DNA of 64,000 nucleotides from Demequina zhanjiangensis (GCF_030418315.1 NZ_JAUHPV010000002.1:248001-312000); one strand, 5' to 3'. Positions 26,590 through 34,860 are shown, numbered from the stretch's first letter. Translations and numbers: made by a program. The notes: generated by a model from the sequence alone, not told the origin.

Positions 26590-27372
26590 GTGACCGACGC
26601 CACCCCCGCCCGCCGCGCAGTGCTCGGCATCGCGCCGCTCCAATGGGCTGACGCGCGGGCAGGTTTGAAGGCGATCGGCCCACTCATGCCCGGCTCGGTG
26701 CTCTTCGGCCTGGCCTTCGGCGCGCTCGTCCGGGTGGCGGGCATCGACCCGTGGGTCGGGTCGTACGCGTCCGTCTCCGTCGTCGCAGGGGCGAGCCAGA
26801 TCGCGATCGTCGAGGCGATCCGCGCGAACGCGCCCGCGATCATCGCGATCGTCACCGCGCTGGTCATCAACGCGCGCTTCGCGCTGTACTCGGCAGCGCT
26901 CGCGCCCGTCTTCTCGGCCTTCCCGCTCCGCTGGAAGCTGGGCCTCGCCCACCTCATGACGGACCAGGCGGCCGTCGTCTCCCTGCAGAACGCCGATCGC
27001 TACCCCGACCCTGTGCGCCGACGCTGGTTCATCGTCGGCGGTGCGCTGCCCTTCGTCGTCGTGTGGGCGGTCGGATCCATCGCAGGCATCGTCCTCGGGC
27101 CTGTGATCCCGGACGCGTGGCAGATCGGCTTCATCGTCCCGCTCATGTTCCTCGCGGTCCTCGTGCCTGGACTCCACGACGCCCCGGGCGTGGTCGCCGT
27201 CGCGGTCTCCACGCTCGTCGTCGTACTCGCCAAGGACCTCCCGTGGGGCCTCAACGTGCTGGCTGGCGCTCTGATCGGCATCGCCGTCGGCGCCTTCGTG
27301 CCCTTGCGCGCGAAGCCTGAGCCCGAGGTGCCAGACGACGGGCTCGCCCACGATGCAGGAGGTGGCGAATGA
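26590..27372 (+). CDS. azlC: AzlC family branched-chain amino acid exporter, large subunit
   Basis: 260 residues, start GTG at 26590 with no Shine-Dalgarno; a CACACT box 7 nt upstream may serve a leaderless message. About seven or eight membrane segments. Family marks are IGPLMPGSVLFGLAFGAL, SVVAGASQIAIVEAI (the Gly-x-Ser-Q region typical of AzlC) and INARFALYSAALAP. With AzlD it exports branched-chain or related amino acids. The end overlaps the azlD start by ATGA. Confidence 0.9.
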   Translation: MTDATPARRAVLGIAPLQWADARAGLKAIGPLMPGSVLFGLAFGALVRVAGIDPWVGSYASVSVVAGASQIAIVEAIRANAPAIIAIVTALVINARFALYSAALAPVFSAFPLRWKLGLAHLMTDQAAVVSLQNADRYPDPVRRRWFIVGGALPFVVVWAVGSIAGIVLGPVIPDAWQIGFIVPLMFLAVLVPGLHDAPGVVAVAVSTLVVVLAKDLPWGLNVLAGALIGIAVGAFVPLRAKPEPEVPDDGLAHDAGGGE

Positions 27373-27683
27373 CCACGTTCCTCATCTTCACCTTCGCCGC
27401 GATCGGCACCTACCTGATCCGCATCAGCGGCATCGTCATCTTCGGGCGCGAGCGCGACATCCCGCCGCGCATCGAGAGGGCGCTCCAACTCGTCGGCCCC
27501 GCCGCGATGGCCGCGATCGTCGCCAACACCCTGCTGCTCGACGAAGGCCAGTGGCGCGGCTTCGGTGCGTGGCACCTCGCCGCGATCGTCGCGGTGGGTG
27601 TGGCCCTGTGGCGGCGTTCGTCGGGCGTCACCATGGCCGCCGGCGCAGTGGCCTTCGCGGCGCTGCTGCTCGCGGGGCTGTAG
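27369..27683 (+). CDS. azlD: AzlD family branched-chain amino acid exporter, small subunit
   Basis: 104 residues, ATG overlapping the azlC stop (ATGA). Three or four membrane segments, with the family-typical TYLIRISGIVIFGRERDIPPRIERALQLVGPAAMAAIVANTLL. It forms the second half of the AzlCD exporter. The 158 bp downstream, to the convergent gene end at 27842, hold no clear feature. Confidence 0.9.
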   Translation: MTTFLIFTFAAIGTYLIRISGIVIFGRERDIPPRIERALQLVGPAAMAAIVANTLLLDEGQWRGFGAWHLAAIVAVGVALWRRSSGVTMAAGAVAFAALLLAGL

Positions 27684-27841
27684 GCGGCAGGCGGGCCTGA
27701 CGCGCCTACAAGAGACGTTAGCTCCCGAGTAACGACCCTCAGTCTCCTAGGGCAGGCAACGAGAGCCCCTGGGCGGTCGTCAGTCTCCTGACAGCGCTGC
27801 GGATAGTCGCCAGAACACCGACGCCATCACGTCTCGGACAC

Positions 27842-29239
27842 CTACCGCTCAGGCACATCGAAGGGGATGACATCGATCCACGCGTTGTGCGCCGGCGCCG
27901 GATAGCCGACAAGGTCCAGCAGCTGCACCGCTCCAGTTTCCAGGTCGACGAGCACGACCGACTCGCGAGGATGGTCGATACCTTCCGAGACGGCGCCCGC
28001 ACACTTCACGATCGCCTTCGAGCCTGAATAGACGACCGCAGGGACGACGGCGTAGTCGCCGGCAGAGCAATCGAACGAGGTGAGCAGCGTTCCCTCCGCC
28101 CCATAAAACTCGGTGATCCCGCCCTCTGACCTCACGTACGTTTCGGACTCGTTGTCATAGGTCGCGACAGCATACGAGGCGGCCCACGGAACAGCGACCA
28201 CTTCGATCGATCCCGTCTCCAGATCGAGCGCGAAGTAGCCGAAGCCCTCGTCTCCGGACTCCGCGAACAGCACTGTCGTCTCGTCAACCCAGCCGACGAC
28301 GACGACGGTCGGCCAGTTGGATTGGAGGTCCGCCACCTCGCGCACGTAGGACCCGTCAGTCGCCGCCATCTCGACTGACGAACGCCCCGCGTCAACGTTG
28401 AAGCAGACCACGGAGTCTCCGCTCGGAGAGACGGACATCGCAGCCAGCAGCGCAAACGAGTGGCAGAGGACGCTCGACACCGAGCCCATGCTCGCCCGAG
28501 CGATGCCCCAAGACTCCGACGTCGGGAGTCCCACGACGAACTCTGACGCGCTCACTCCGCCCACCCATTGAGGACCACCGATCGCATAGCTCTCGTCGTA
28601 GCTCGGATGCGCCTGCGAGATCACCTGCCCGGACTCGAGGTCCACGGTCAGCAGCCGGTTCTGCTCCGTGTCCTCGAGCACCGCGTAGAAGTACTGCCCG
28701 TTGTCCTGATCCAGCCACATCTGCTCGCCGGTCCAGCCCACGAGCCGGCTCGCGTCGTACTGATCGAGCGTCCCGATCTCGGTGAGCTCGCCGTCCGGCG
28801 AGACCATGAGGAGCGCGTCGGTAGCGCGGGAGCCGACGGGCTCGATGCCGCCTCCCAGGTCGACCTCGAAGTACGGCGCGTCCTGATCGACCTGGACGCT
28901 CAGCAGGAACCAGCCGTCAGTCGCGTCGGCCGACGTGACGACGCCGTCGTCAGTGGGCGACGCGCTCGCCGAGGCCGACGGAGACGCGCTCACGCTCGGA
29001 GTCGGTGACGGGCTCACACTCGTCGCCGGTCCACCGTCACTACCGCCACCCCAGGCCAGCGCCCCCACACCCACCGCGGCCATCGCCAGCACACCACCGG
29101 CAGCCACCGTCATCGTGCGCGTGGTCCGACGTCGACGCACCGACCGCACCGCAGCCAGCTCATCGAACTCGGGCGCATCCCGCAGCGACGCCGACAGGTC
29201 ACGGAACTCGTCGTCGAACATGCCCTTCAACCCGCTCAT
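27842..29239 (-). CDS. Membrane-anchored protein encoded with a sigma factor (candidate anti-sigma factor) with large extracellular domain
   Basis: 465 residues. Cytoplasmic N-terminus (residues 1-40: FDDEFRDLSASLRDAPEFDELAAVRSVRRRRTTR), one membrane helix (about 43-63), a Ser/Pro/Ala linker (SPSPTPSVSASPSASASAS), then about 370 residues outside with repeated WFLLSVQ, LVGWTGEQMWL, LLTVDLESGQV, YFALDLETGSI and VVLVDLETGAV blades, suggesting a beta-propeller. The ATG overlaps the stop of the sigma factor gene by 4 nt, so the pair is co-produced. The short N-terminus lacks a zinc-finger HxxxCxxC motif, so sigma binding is an inference from context. Confidence 0.7.
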   Translation of the reverse strand: MSGLKGMFDDEFRDLSASLRDAPEFDELAAVRSVRRRRTTRTMTVAAGGVLAMAAVGVGALAWGGGSDGGPATSVSPSPTPSVSASPSASASASPTDDGVVTSADATDGWFLLSVQVDQDAPYFEVDLGGGIEPVGSRATDALLMVSPDGELTEIGTLDQYDASRLVGWTGEQMWLDQDNGQYFYAVLEDTEQNRLLTVDLESGQVISQAHPSYDESYAIGGPQWVGGVSASEFVVGLPTSESWGIARASMGSVSSVLCHSFALLAAMSVSPSGDSVVCFNVDAGRSSVEMAATDGSYVREVADLQSNWPTVVVVGWVDETTVLFAESGDEGFGYFALDLETGSIEVVAVPWAASYAVATYDNESETYVRSEGGITEFYGAEGTLLTSFDCSAGDYAVVPAVVYSGSKAIVKCAGAVSEGIDHPRESVVLVDLETGAVQLLDLVGYPAPAHNAWIDVIPFDVPER

Positions 29240-29778
29240 CGTGCACCCCCCTTCATCGACACCACCGCGGCCGTCTCGCCCACGTCCTCAGGCTCATCCG
29301 TGCCTATCAGAGCGTTGAGCGCCCGGATCCCATCCGACGTGTACCGCTTGACCGCACCCTCGGACAGCCCCAACGCCTGCGCCGTCTCACGCACCGACAT
29401 CTCCGACAGGTAGCGCAACGTCACACACGCACGCTCACGCGCCGACAAGTGCGGCAACGCCTCACGCAACGTCACCCTCACGGCCACCTGCTCCGACGCA
29501 TCCGGAACCGCCTCCACAGGCGCCACCCGCTCCGCCCGACGCCGATCCGCCGACTGAGACCTCACCCGATCCACATACCGCGACGCGATCGCCTTGCGCA
29601 CATACGCCTCCGCCTGCGCGACATCATCGAAGCCCCGCCCCCTCGAGAACGTCGCCACGATCGCCTCCTGCACCAGATCCTCCGCATCCGACGGACCCGC
29701 CAGCATGGACGCGAACCCCAACAACCGCCCACGACGCTGCGACGCCAACTCATGCAACGCCGACTCCCACCGAGCCAT
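29236..29778 (-). CDS. SigE-like (ECF) RNA polymerase sigma factor
   Basis: 180 residues. Region 2 is seen at residues about 8-75: LHELASQRRGRLLGFASMLAGPSDAEDLVQEAIVATF and AYVRKAIASRYVDRVR. Region 4 at about 110-160: LPHLSARERACVTLRYLSEMSVRETAQALGLSEGAVKRYTSDGIRAL, a helix-turn-helix. This matches actinobacterial SigE-family factors that direct RNA polymerase to stress or envelope genes. It heads a two-gene unit with the membrane-anchored partner gene. No obvious own-promoter motif was found upstream. Confidence 0.9.
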   Translation of the reverse strand: MARWESALHELASQRRGRLLGFASMLAGPSDAEDLVQEAIVATFSRGRGFDDVAQAEAYVRKAIASRYVDRVRSQSADRRRAERVAPVEAVPDASEQVAVRVTLREALPHLSARERACVTLRYLSEMSVRETAQALGLSEGAVKRYTSDGIRALNALIGTDEPEDVGETAAVVSMKGGAR

Positions 29779-29861
29779 CAGGCCATCACCCCCATCACAG
29801 GAAGAGGACGGGGCAGGGCGCGCATCGGTTGGTCACGGAAGGATCACGGATGTCAACACGC

Positions 29862-30443
29862 TCAATGGAGCGCCGCGTCGGGCTCGCCCAAGCGGAAGCC
29901 GGTGAACGCCACCCGCAGCCCGGAACGCGACGGGGCGCAGCAGAACGGGCCGACGCTCGCGTCGGCCTCGGGCGGGAGCGGCGCCACACGGACGAGCCGC
30001 CAGGGCTCGTCGTCCACGCGAGCCCTCACGGTGATCGCATCGCCGGAGCGCGAGGCTCGCACCGTCACCTCGCGCCCCACCCACTCGGGTACGGGCGCGA
30101 CCGACCAGTCGGACATCCCATGGGTGACGACGGCCCCGACCTGGGGCGAGCCGTCGGAGACCTCGACCCCGGCCTTGATCCACGTCTCGGAGTCGACGTG
30201 GATCATCACGCCTGCCTGATCGAACTGCTCGGCGTAGTCGAGGACGAAGGACACCTCGGCCGCGGCAGCCTGCCCGAGAGGCACCACAAGTGCGTGGGCA
30301 TCGTCGTGGACGAAACCGTAGCTGGTGGTCCGCCACGCGTCGGATCCTTCGCGCGCCTCGACCACCAGCCGCGCGCCGTCGACCTCGGCCGAGACCGGCT
30401 CCGTGGTCCACGTTCCCTGCGAGAGAAGCTCACCCCAGTCCAT
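29862..30443 (-). CDS. DUF1349 domain protein
   Basis: 193 residues from the ATG at 30443, fixed by a leaderless -10 box; the ATG at 30452 would lie within that box. The DUF1349 (laminin-G/jelly-roll-like, YesU-type) pattern is seen in DWRTTSYGFVHDDAHALVVPL-like, SFVLDYAEQFDQAGVMIHVDSETWIKAGVE and APSRSGLRVAFTGFRLG near the end. No signal peptide. Such proteins are often mis-named 'regulation of enolase 1'; the fold suggests carbohydrate binding, but the role is unknown. Confidence 0.85.
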   Translation of the reverse strand: MDWGELLSQGTWTTEPVSAEVDGARLVVEAREGSDAWRTTSYGFVHDDAHALVVPLGQAAAAEVSFVLDYAEQFDQAGVMIHVDSETWIKAGVEVSDGSPQVGAVVTHGMSDWSVAPVPEWVGREVTVRASRSGDAITVRARVDDEPWRLVRVAPLPPEADASVGPFCCAPSRSGLRVAFTGFRLGEPDAALH

Positions 30444-30450
30444 GCCGCCC

Positions 30451-30456
30451 ACGCTA
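30451..30456 (-). promoter_or_regulatory. Leaderless-type -10 box (TAGCGT)
   Basis: Minus-strand TAGCGT, 7 nt, ATG at 30443. Confidence 0.6.
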
Positions 30457-30516
30457 GCCCTCGCGACCTCCGCGGGCGACGCAGACCCGCGCCGCCCGCG
30501 AAAGCGAAGCCGCTGC

Positions 30517-30522
30517 TAGCGT
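30517..30522 (+). promoter_or_regulatory. Leaderless-type -10 box (TAGCGT)
   Basis: TAGCGT, 7 nt (without purine-rich sequence), GTG at 30530. It faces away from the identical box of the DUF1349 gene, 60 bp to the left. Confidence 0.65.
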
Positions 30523-30529
30523 CGTCCCC

Positions 30530-31225
30530 GTGAGAGTGGCGTGGTACTGGGTGCGCATCATCGGGGCGGTGACGATCTTCACCGCGCTCGCGGCGACGTT
30601 CTACGCCGTGCTGCAGGCGGGGGACCTGGAGTTCTGGAACTTCTTCGGCTTCTTCACGATCCAGTCGAACATCATCGCGATGCTGGTGCTGTTCATGTCG
30701 GCGCTCTACACGGACCGTCCCAGGTGGGACTGGTTGCGGTACGCGCGTGCCGCCTCCACGACGTATCTGGTGATCGTCGTGGCCGTCTACTGGACGCTGC
30801 TGGTGAACGTGGACGTGCAGACGCCGCAGGTGTGGACCAACACGATCCTGCATGGCGTCTCGGGCGCGATCATGCTGGCCGACTGGATGCTCGAGGGTCC
30901 GCGCAAGCCGTTGAGCTGGCGACAGTCGTGGACGGTCCTGATCTATCCGGCGGTGTGGCTGACGGTCATCCTGATCCGCGGCGCGACCGACGGCTGGGTG
31001 CCCTACCCGTTCCTGGACCCGGCGAACGGGTACGCGTCGGTGTTCGCGGTCGCCGCCGGCATCGTCCTGCTGGGCTGGGTCGTGGGGCTGGGCATGTTCC
31101 AGCTGACGCGGTGGCGGCCGATCACGCCGGACGACAACCACGTCGCGGCGCATGAGGCCGCGCCCGCCACGCTCAAGGACGATGATCCCGACGATGACCC
31201 GGCGCTGGAGCCGGACCCCGTATGA
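30530..31225 (+). CDS. Pr6Pr family membrane protein
   Basis: 231 residues, start GTG fixed by a leaderless -10 box. Six membrane segments with the family-typical FWNFFGFFTIQSNIIAMLVL, ILHGVSGAIMLADWML and YPAVWLTVILIRGATDGWVPYPFLDP. A charged cytoplasmic tail rich in Asp ends the protein (KDDDPDDDPALEPD). Function of the family is unknown. Its stop overlaps the start of the next gene (ATGA). Confidence 0.85.
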   Translation: MRVAWYWVRIIGAVTIFTALAATFYAVLQAGDLEFWNFFGFFTIQSNIIAMLVLFMSALYTDRPRWDWLRYARAASTTYLVIVVAVYWTLLVNVDVQTPQVWTNTILHGVSGAIMLADWMLEGPRKPLSWRQSWTVLIYPAVWLTVILIRGATDGWVPYPFLDPANGYASVFAVAAGIVLLGWVVGLGMFQLTRWRPITPDDNHVAAHEAAPATLKDDDPDDDPALEPDPV

Positions 31226-32130
31226 GCTTCGACACTGTCCCGCCACCGGCGCATCCGTCCATCTCGGAGGAGACGGTCGTCGCGCTGCTGGCTGACCAGC
31301 ATCCGGAGTACTCGGACCTGCCGCTCGGCCCACGCTTCGACGGCTGGGACTGCGCGATGTTCCGCCTGGGCGACGGGCTCGCCGCACGCCTGCCCCGCAC
31401 GCAGGCGGCGGTGACGTTCCTCCAGACGGAGATGCACTGGGTCCCGCAGCTGAGCCGCGGCTGGGACTTCCCTTCGCCCGAGTTCACGGCGCACGGCCAA
31501 CCCGGTCATGGCTATCCGTGGCCGTGGGCGGTCATCACCTGGATCCCGGGCGATACGGCTGACGAGGTGCCGCTCGCCGCCCACGCGGGCGCTGATGTCG
31601 GCCGGGCACTCGCCCAGGTGCACGTCGAGGCGCCGGCGGACGCGCCGTTCAACATCGAGCAGTCGATCCCCATGGCGGACCGCAGTGAGAAGACGCTCGA
31701 GCGCGTGCTGAAGGCATACAGCTCAGGCGGCCCGCATGGCGAGCGCCTGGACGTGGATGCGGCGATGACGTTGTGGGAGCAGGCGCTTGCCGCGCCCTCG
31801 AACACCGAGTGGGTGTGGTCGCACGCCGACCTGCACGGCGCGAACGTGCTGAGCCACGACGGTGCGTTCGGCGGGATCTTCGACTGGGGCTCGATGGCGA
31901 TGTGCGACCCGGCGGTGGACGTGGGCTTCACGCATTCGCTGCTTCCCGCGCAAGGGGTCGACGCGGCGCTCGCCGCGTATGACGATGCGACGGGCCGCGT
32001 GGACGACGCGTTCGTCGCCCGGGCACGCGGCATCGGGCTGAGCAAGGCGGTGGGCATGGCGCTGTCGCCTCGCGAGGTGACGCAGAGGATGGCGTGGCGC
32101 ACGCTCGAGGCTCTCGGGCTTCTTCACTAG
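31222..32130 (+). CDS. Aminoglycoside/macrolide phosphotransferase-family kinase
   Basis: 302 residues, ATG overlapping the upstream stop (ATGA). APH fold: WSHADLHGANVLSHDG near residue 195-210 (HxDxxxxN catalytic loop) and GIFDWGSMAMCDPAVD near 215-228 (Asp for metal). The N-lobe has the DGWDCAMFRLGDGLAARLPR nucleotide-binding region. This subgroup is close to the 'phosphotransferase' proteins that are usually not true resistance enzymes. It is unlike the first APH protein at 3714, so it is not a recent duplicate. Confidence 0.85.
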   Translation: MSFDTVPPPAHPSISEETVVALLADQHPEYSDLPLGPRFDGWDCAMFRLGDGLAARLPRTQAAVTFLQTEMHWVPQLSRGWDFPSPEFTAHGQPGHGYPWPWAVITWIPGDTADEVPLAAHAGADVGRALAQVHVEAPADAPFNIEQSIPMADRSEKTLERVLKAYSSGGPHGERLDVDAAMTLWEQALAAPSNTEWVWSHADLHGANVLSHDGAFGGIFDWGSMAMCDPAVDVGFTHSLLPAQGVDAALAAYDDATGRVDDAFVARARGIGLSKAVGMALSPREVTQRMAWRTLEALGLLH

Positions 32131-32204
32131 ACGCGAATAAATACCCCCGAGGGCATTTCCACCGCACTCTCTCACACGCGGGCCACCGGTGCCGATAGGC
32201 GAGA

Positions 32205-32218
32205 TCGAACCGGTTCGA
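32205..32218. repeat. 14-bp perfect palindrome upstream of a surface protein gene
   Basis: TCGAACCGGTTCGA is exactly self-complementary and lies 58 bp before the GTG of the LAATG protein gene; possible operator. Confidence 0.45.
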
Positions 32219-32275
32219 GCACCCGCAGTCCCCCCTGTCCTCCGCTCGGGCCCCGACCCATGCCCAAGGAGCGCT

Positions 32276-33715
32276 GTGAAGCGTCGCATTCTGACCATCG
32301 CCACTCTTGCCCTCGCCACCGTCGTCCTAGCCCCCACTGCCGCGTCGGCTGCGGACTGGGACATCAGCTGCCCGTTCCCGCAGAACTACACGCTCACGGG
32401 CGACCTGGACTACAGCGGCATCTCCATGTCCGCCAACTGCGACTACTACGTCAATCTGAACGGCTACACGCTTCGCATCGGCGGCGTCACGATGGCGCCG
32501 GGCTCCGACGCCACGATCGTCGACACCTCGGGCGGCGGCAGCTTCTTCAGCATCGCGAAGTACAGCACCGACGCGGGGGTCTCGATCCCGATGGGCTCGG
32601 TGCTGACCATCGGGAGCGGCGTGAGCTTCGTCGCCACGGGCGGAGTGGATGGCGCGGGCATCGGCGGCCTCTCCGGCCAGTCCGCAGGCACCGTCGTCGT
32701 CGAGTCAGGCGCGACGCTGGTCGCCACAGGCGGCGCGAACGCGGCAGGGATCGGCGGAGGCAACGGTGGCGACGGCGGCACTGTGCTCCTCGAGGCCGGC
32801 AGCGACGTCACCGTGACCGGCGGTACGTCCGCGTTCGGCGCCGGCCTCGGTGGCACGGCCTTCGGAACCCTCAACGTGGCAGGCACCCTCGCGCTCCCGT
32901 CGGGCTCGCTCCTCATCCCTGACTCTGAGGCCGGGGATGAGGTCACGGTCACCTCGACGGGACTCATCGCGGGCCCGTCGGGAGACGAGACCAACGGCGC
33001 GGCACTGACCGGCACCGGTCAGATCGCCAACTCGGGCATCATCGCGCTGCGCTCGAACCTCGTGGCGGAGACGCTCACGGTGACGGACCGGGCCTACGCG
33101 GTCACGTTCGACGATCAGGCGGGGACCACCTCGATGGATCGCGCGTTCGCACCCACCTTCGATGCGGGCTACCGCACCGTTCCGACGCCGCCGTCGGACA
33201 CCGCATGGAACACCGCGGCCGACGGCTCGGGCGACTGGTTCACCTCCACCACCTCCCTCACTGCCGACACCTTCCTCTACGCGGTCCCGGACGTGTTCAT
33301 CACCTTCTCCGCACCGCCCGCGACCACCGTCGATGACGGCGGTTCGCTCACGTTCTCGGTCGCCGCCCAGGATCACCTGGGAACCCCGATCGATGCGAGC
33401 GCCGCGACGGTCTCCAGCTCGAACACCGCCGACACGGTCGACGGCATGACCGTCACCTTCCACGAGCCGGGCACCCGGACCATCACCGTGGCCTACGCGA
33501 CCGGGAGCACCTCCACCAGCGTGACAGTGCCGACCCCCGAGTTGCTGCCGCTCAGCGCGCCTGCCACGGCTCCCGCGCAGACCGTGGCGACCGAGCAGCG
33601 TGACGCGCTCGCGGCGACGGGCGTCTCCTCGACCGTGCAGGCGCTGCTCGGCGCAGGATCGGTGCTGGTCGTGGGAGGCATCTCGCTGCTCCTGATGCAG
33701 CGTCGCCACGGCTGA
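32276..33715 (+). CDS. LAXTG-anchored cell-wall surface protein
   Basis: 479 residues, start GTG at 32276 after AAGGAG (6 nt gap). Classical signal peptide (KRRILTIATLALATVV, cleavage near ASA-ADW). Residues 50-240 are Gly/Thr/Val-rich with repeated GATLVATGG, GSDVTVTGG and AGIGG units, likely a right-handed beta-helix as in adhesins. An Ig-like domain follows (about 345-420: DGGSLTFSVAAQDHLG ... TRTITVAYATGSTSTSV). The C-terminus has LAATG, a membrane helix and RRHG, the sorting signal for class E sortases, which prefer LAXTG. No sortase gene is nearby. Confidence 0.85.
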   Translation: MKRRILTIATLALATVVLAPTAASAADWDISCPFPQNYTLTGDLDYSGISMSANCDYYVNLNGYTLRIGGVTMAPGSDATIVDTSGGGSFFSIAKYSTDAGVSIPMGSVLTIGSGVSFVATGGVDGAGIGGLSGQSAGTVVVESGATLVATGGANAAGIGGGNGGDGGTVLLEAGSDVTVTGGTSAFGAGLGGTAFGTLNVAGTLALPSGSLLIPDSEAGDEVTVTSTGLIAGPSGDETNGAALTGTGQIANSGIIALRSNLVAETLTVTDRAYAVTFDDQAGTTSMDRAFAPTFDAGYRTVPTPPSDTAWNTAADGSGDWFTSTTSLTADTFLYAVPDVFITFSAPPATTVDDGGSLTFSVAAQDHLGTPIDASAATVSSSNTADTVDGMTVTFHEPGTRTITVAYATGSTSTSVTVPTPELLPLSAPATAPAQTVATEQRDALAATGVSSTVQALLGAGSVLVVGGISLLLMQRRHG

Positions 33716-33732
33716 CCGCCCGGAGGGGCGGT
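33715..33732. terminator. Hairpin after the LAATG surface protein gene
   Basis: ACCGCCC, loop GGAG, GGGCGGT: a 7-bp stem overlapping the stop codon. There is no T-run. It may also serve the convergent small membrane protein gene. Confidence 0.5.
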
Positions 33733-33772
33733 AGCAGTCCGACGCCCGTACCGAACGGCGCGGCGAAGCCCG

Positions 33773-33952
33773 CTACGCTTCCGCGGCCTCCGAGCGACGG
33801 CGCGCCATCTTCGCCTTCACCACCCAGTAGACGACGGTGAGCGCGAAGAGCAGGATTCCGATGCCCGCGAGCCAGAGGAGCGCCTCGACGACGAAGCCGA
33901 CGATCGCGATGGCGAGGAACAGGACCAGGAGGACTACCAGGAGAGTTCTCAT
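33773..33952 (-). CDS. Small membrane protein
   Basis: 59 residues from the ATG at 33952. One long or two short hydrophobic segments (LLVVLLVLFLAIAIVGFVVEALLWLAGIGILLFALTVVYWVV) followed by a basic and acidic tail (KAKMARRRSEAAEA). It resembles the small hydrophobic 'hydrophobic protein' family common in actinobacteria. The longer frame (to 34096) is hydrophilic and crosses the likely promoter zone, so it was not used. Divergent from the small LAATG protein gene. Confidence 0.6.
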   Translation of the reverse strand: MRTLLVVLLVLFLAIAIVGFVVEALLWLAGIGILLFALTVVYWVVKAKMARRRSEAAEA

Positions 33953-34168
33953 GGTGAGGGAACATCTGGCTGGGGTTCGCCATTCCGAAGGCTGGCGCCC
34001 ATCATCCGTGAACGGGCCGCGAGCGCCGCGCCTCATGAGCGTCCTTCGTGGAGCCTCACCTCCAAATGCGTACTGTTGCGTATTTATTTGAGGCATGCCA
34101 GAGTGAGTGCCGAAGTTGCGGGGTCATCACCACGGTGCGAACCCGCTCGCAGTCCCCGAAAGGTCCCC

Positions 34169-34396
34169 ATGCCGCACGCGCTCCTCGCTCACCTCGCCTC
34201 CTTGCCGCCCCTTCAGGCCGCGACGGGGACGACGCCCGCGTCGGATGCGTCAGCAGTCGGAAGCGCGACCGATGCGCAACTCGCTGCCACAGGACCTCTC
34301 GAGGCCGCGCTGCTGTTCGGCCTCGCCGCCGCGCTCGTGGTCGCAGGCATCGGAATCGTGCTCGCAGGACGCCGGGACGACATCATCGAACGGTGA
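34169..34396 (+). CDS. Small LAXTG-type cell-wall-sorted peptide
   Basis: 75 residues, ATG at 34169 after GAAAGG (5-nt gap). The last 40 residues are a complete sorting signal: LAATG, hydrophobic helix LEAALLFGLAAALVVAGIGIVLA and RRDD tail. The N-terminal part MPHALLAHLASLPPLQAATG is only weakly signal-peptide-like, and the mature segment would be about 30 residues (TTPASDASAVGSATDAQ). It shares the LAATG signal with the large surface protein 450 bp upstream. Closed by a strong hairpin. Role unknown. Confidence 0.6.
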   Translation: MPHALLAHLASLPPLQAATGTTPASDASAVGSATDAQLAATGPLEAALLFGLAAALVVAGIGIVLAGRRDDIIER

Positions 34397-34410
34397 CCCG
34401 CTGAGCGCAC

Positions 34411-34447
34411 AGCGGCGCGGCCGGATGGGGGTTCCGGCCGCGCCGCT
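34411..34447 (+). terminator. Intrinsic-type terminator hairpin
   Basis: AGCGGCGCGGCCGG, 9-nt loop, CCGGCCGCGCCGCT: a perfect 14-bp stem 14 bp after the small LAATG gene. It is between convergent genes and may act in both directions. Confidence 0.75.
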
Positions 34448-34477
34448 CCTCTGGAGCTGACTCCCGCTTAAGGTGAC

Positions 34478-34681
34478 TCAGCCCGCGTGGTTCATGCCCT
34501 GACTGCGCTGCTGCTTCTGCACCTGTGACGGGTTCGGAGCCTTCGCGTCAGGATTCTGGTTCCGTGCATCCTCATCGTGGTGGCCGTGCCCGTGAGCGTC
34601 ACCTTCTTCGGCGGGACGATGCGAGGCGGCATTGTCCATCGGGATCGGCTTGTCCTGGTCTCGGTCAGCGTGCTCATTCAT
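34478..34681 (-). CDS. Small hydrophilic His/Asp-rich protein
   Basis: 67 residues from the ATG at 34681, which has a strong GAAGGAGGGAG Shine-Dalgarno. No hydrophobic segment. The middle has the cluster GDAHGHGHHDEDARNQNPD, able to bind divalent metal, and the rest is Gln/Asn/Pro-rich (PNPSQVQKQQRSQGMNHAG), so it is probably intrinsically disordered. No family recognised. The strong ribosome site argues that it is translated. Confidence 0.6.
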   Translation of the reverse strand: MNEHADRDQDKPIPMDNAASHRPAEEGDAHGHGHHDEDARNQNPDAKAPNPSQVQKQQRSQGMNHAG

Positions 34682-34771
34682 CGCTGCTCCCTCCTTCGGT
34701 AGCCGTTCTCCTATGACAACGCACACGCGTGCCGATCGCATCCGCGGATCAGAAGGTTCGCGGAGCGCGGA

Positions 34772-34777
34772 TACCAT
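34772..34777 (+). promoter_or_regulatory. -10 box (TACCAT) of the tRNA-Lys gene
   Basis: TACCAT ends 7 nt before the first tRNA base at 34785; a good -35 was not seen. Confidence 0.4.
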
Positions 34778-34784
34778 GGCAGGC

Positions 34785-34860
34785 GGGCCTCTAGCTCAGT
34801 TGGTAGAGCAGCGGACTTTTAATCCGTAGGTCGTGGGTTCGAGCCCCACGGGGCCCACCA
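34785..34860 (+). tRNA. tRNA-Lys (anticodon TTT)
   Basis: 76 nt including an encoded CCA. Acceptor stem GGGCCTC pairs with GGGGCCC (one G-T pair). D arm GCTCAGTTGGTAGAGC, anticodon stem GCGGA/TCCGT around the loop CTTTTAA (anticodon TTT), T arm CGTGGGTTCGAGCCCCACG. All arms fold well. The 3' end is not repeated elsewhere in the window, so no attachment site is evident. Confidence 0.97.

Noticed and set aside
32276..32276. Start at ATG 32189 for the LAATG surface protein
   Set aside because: The GTG at 32276 has AAGGAG at the right distance and is followed directly by a classical signal peptide; the upstream extension has no signal features and contains the palindrome.
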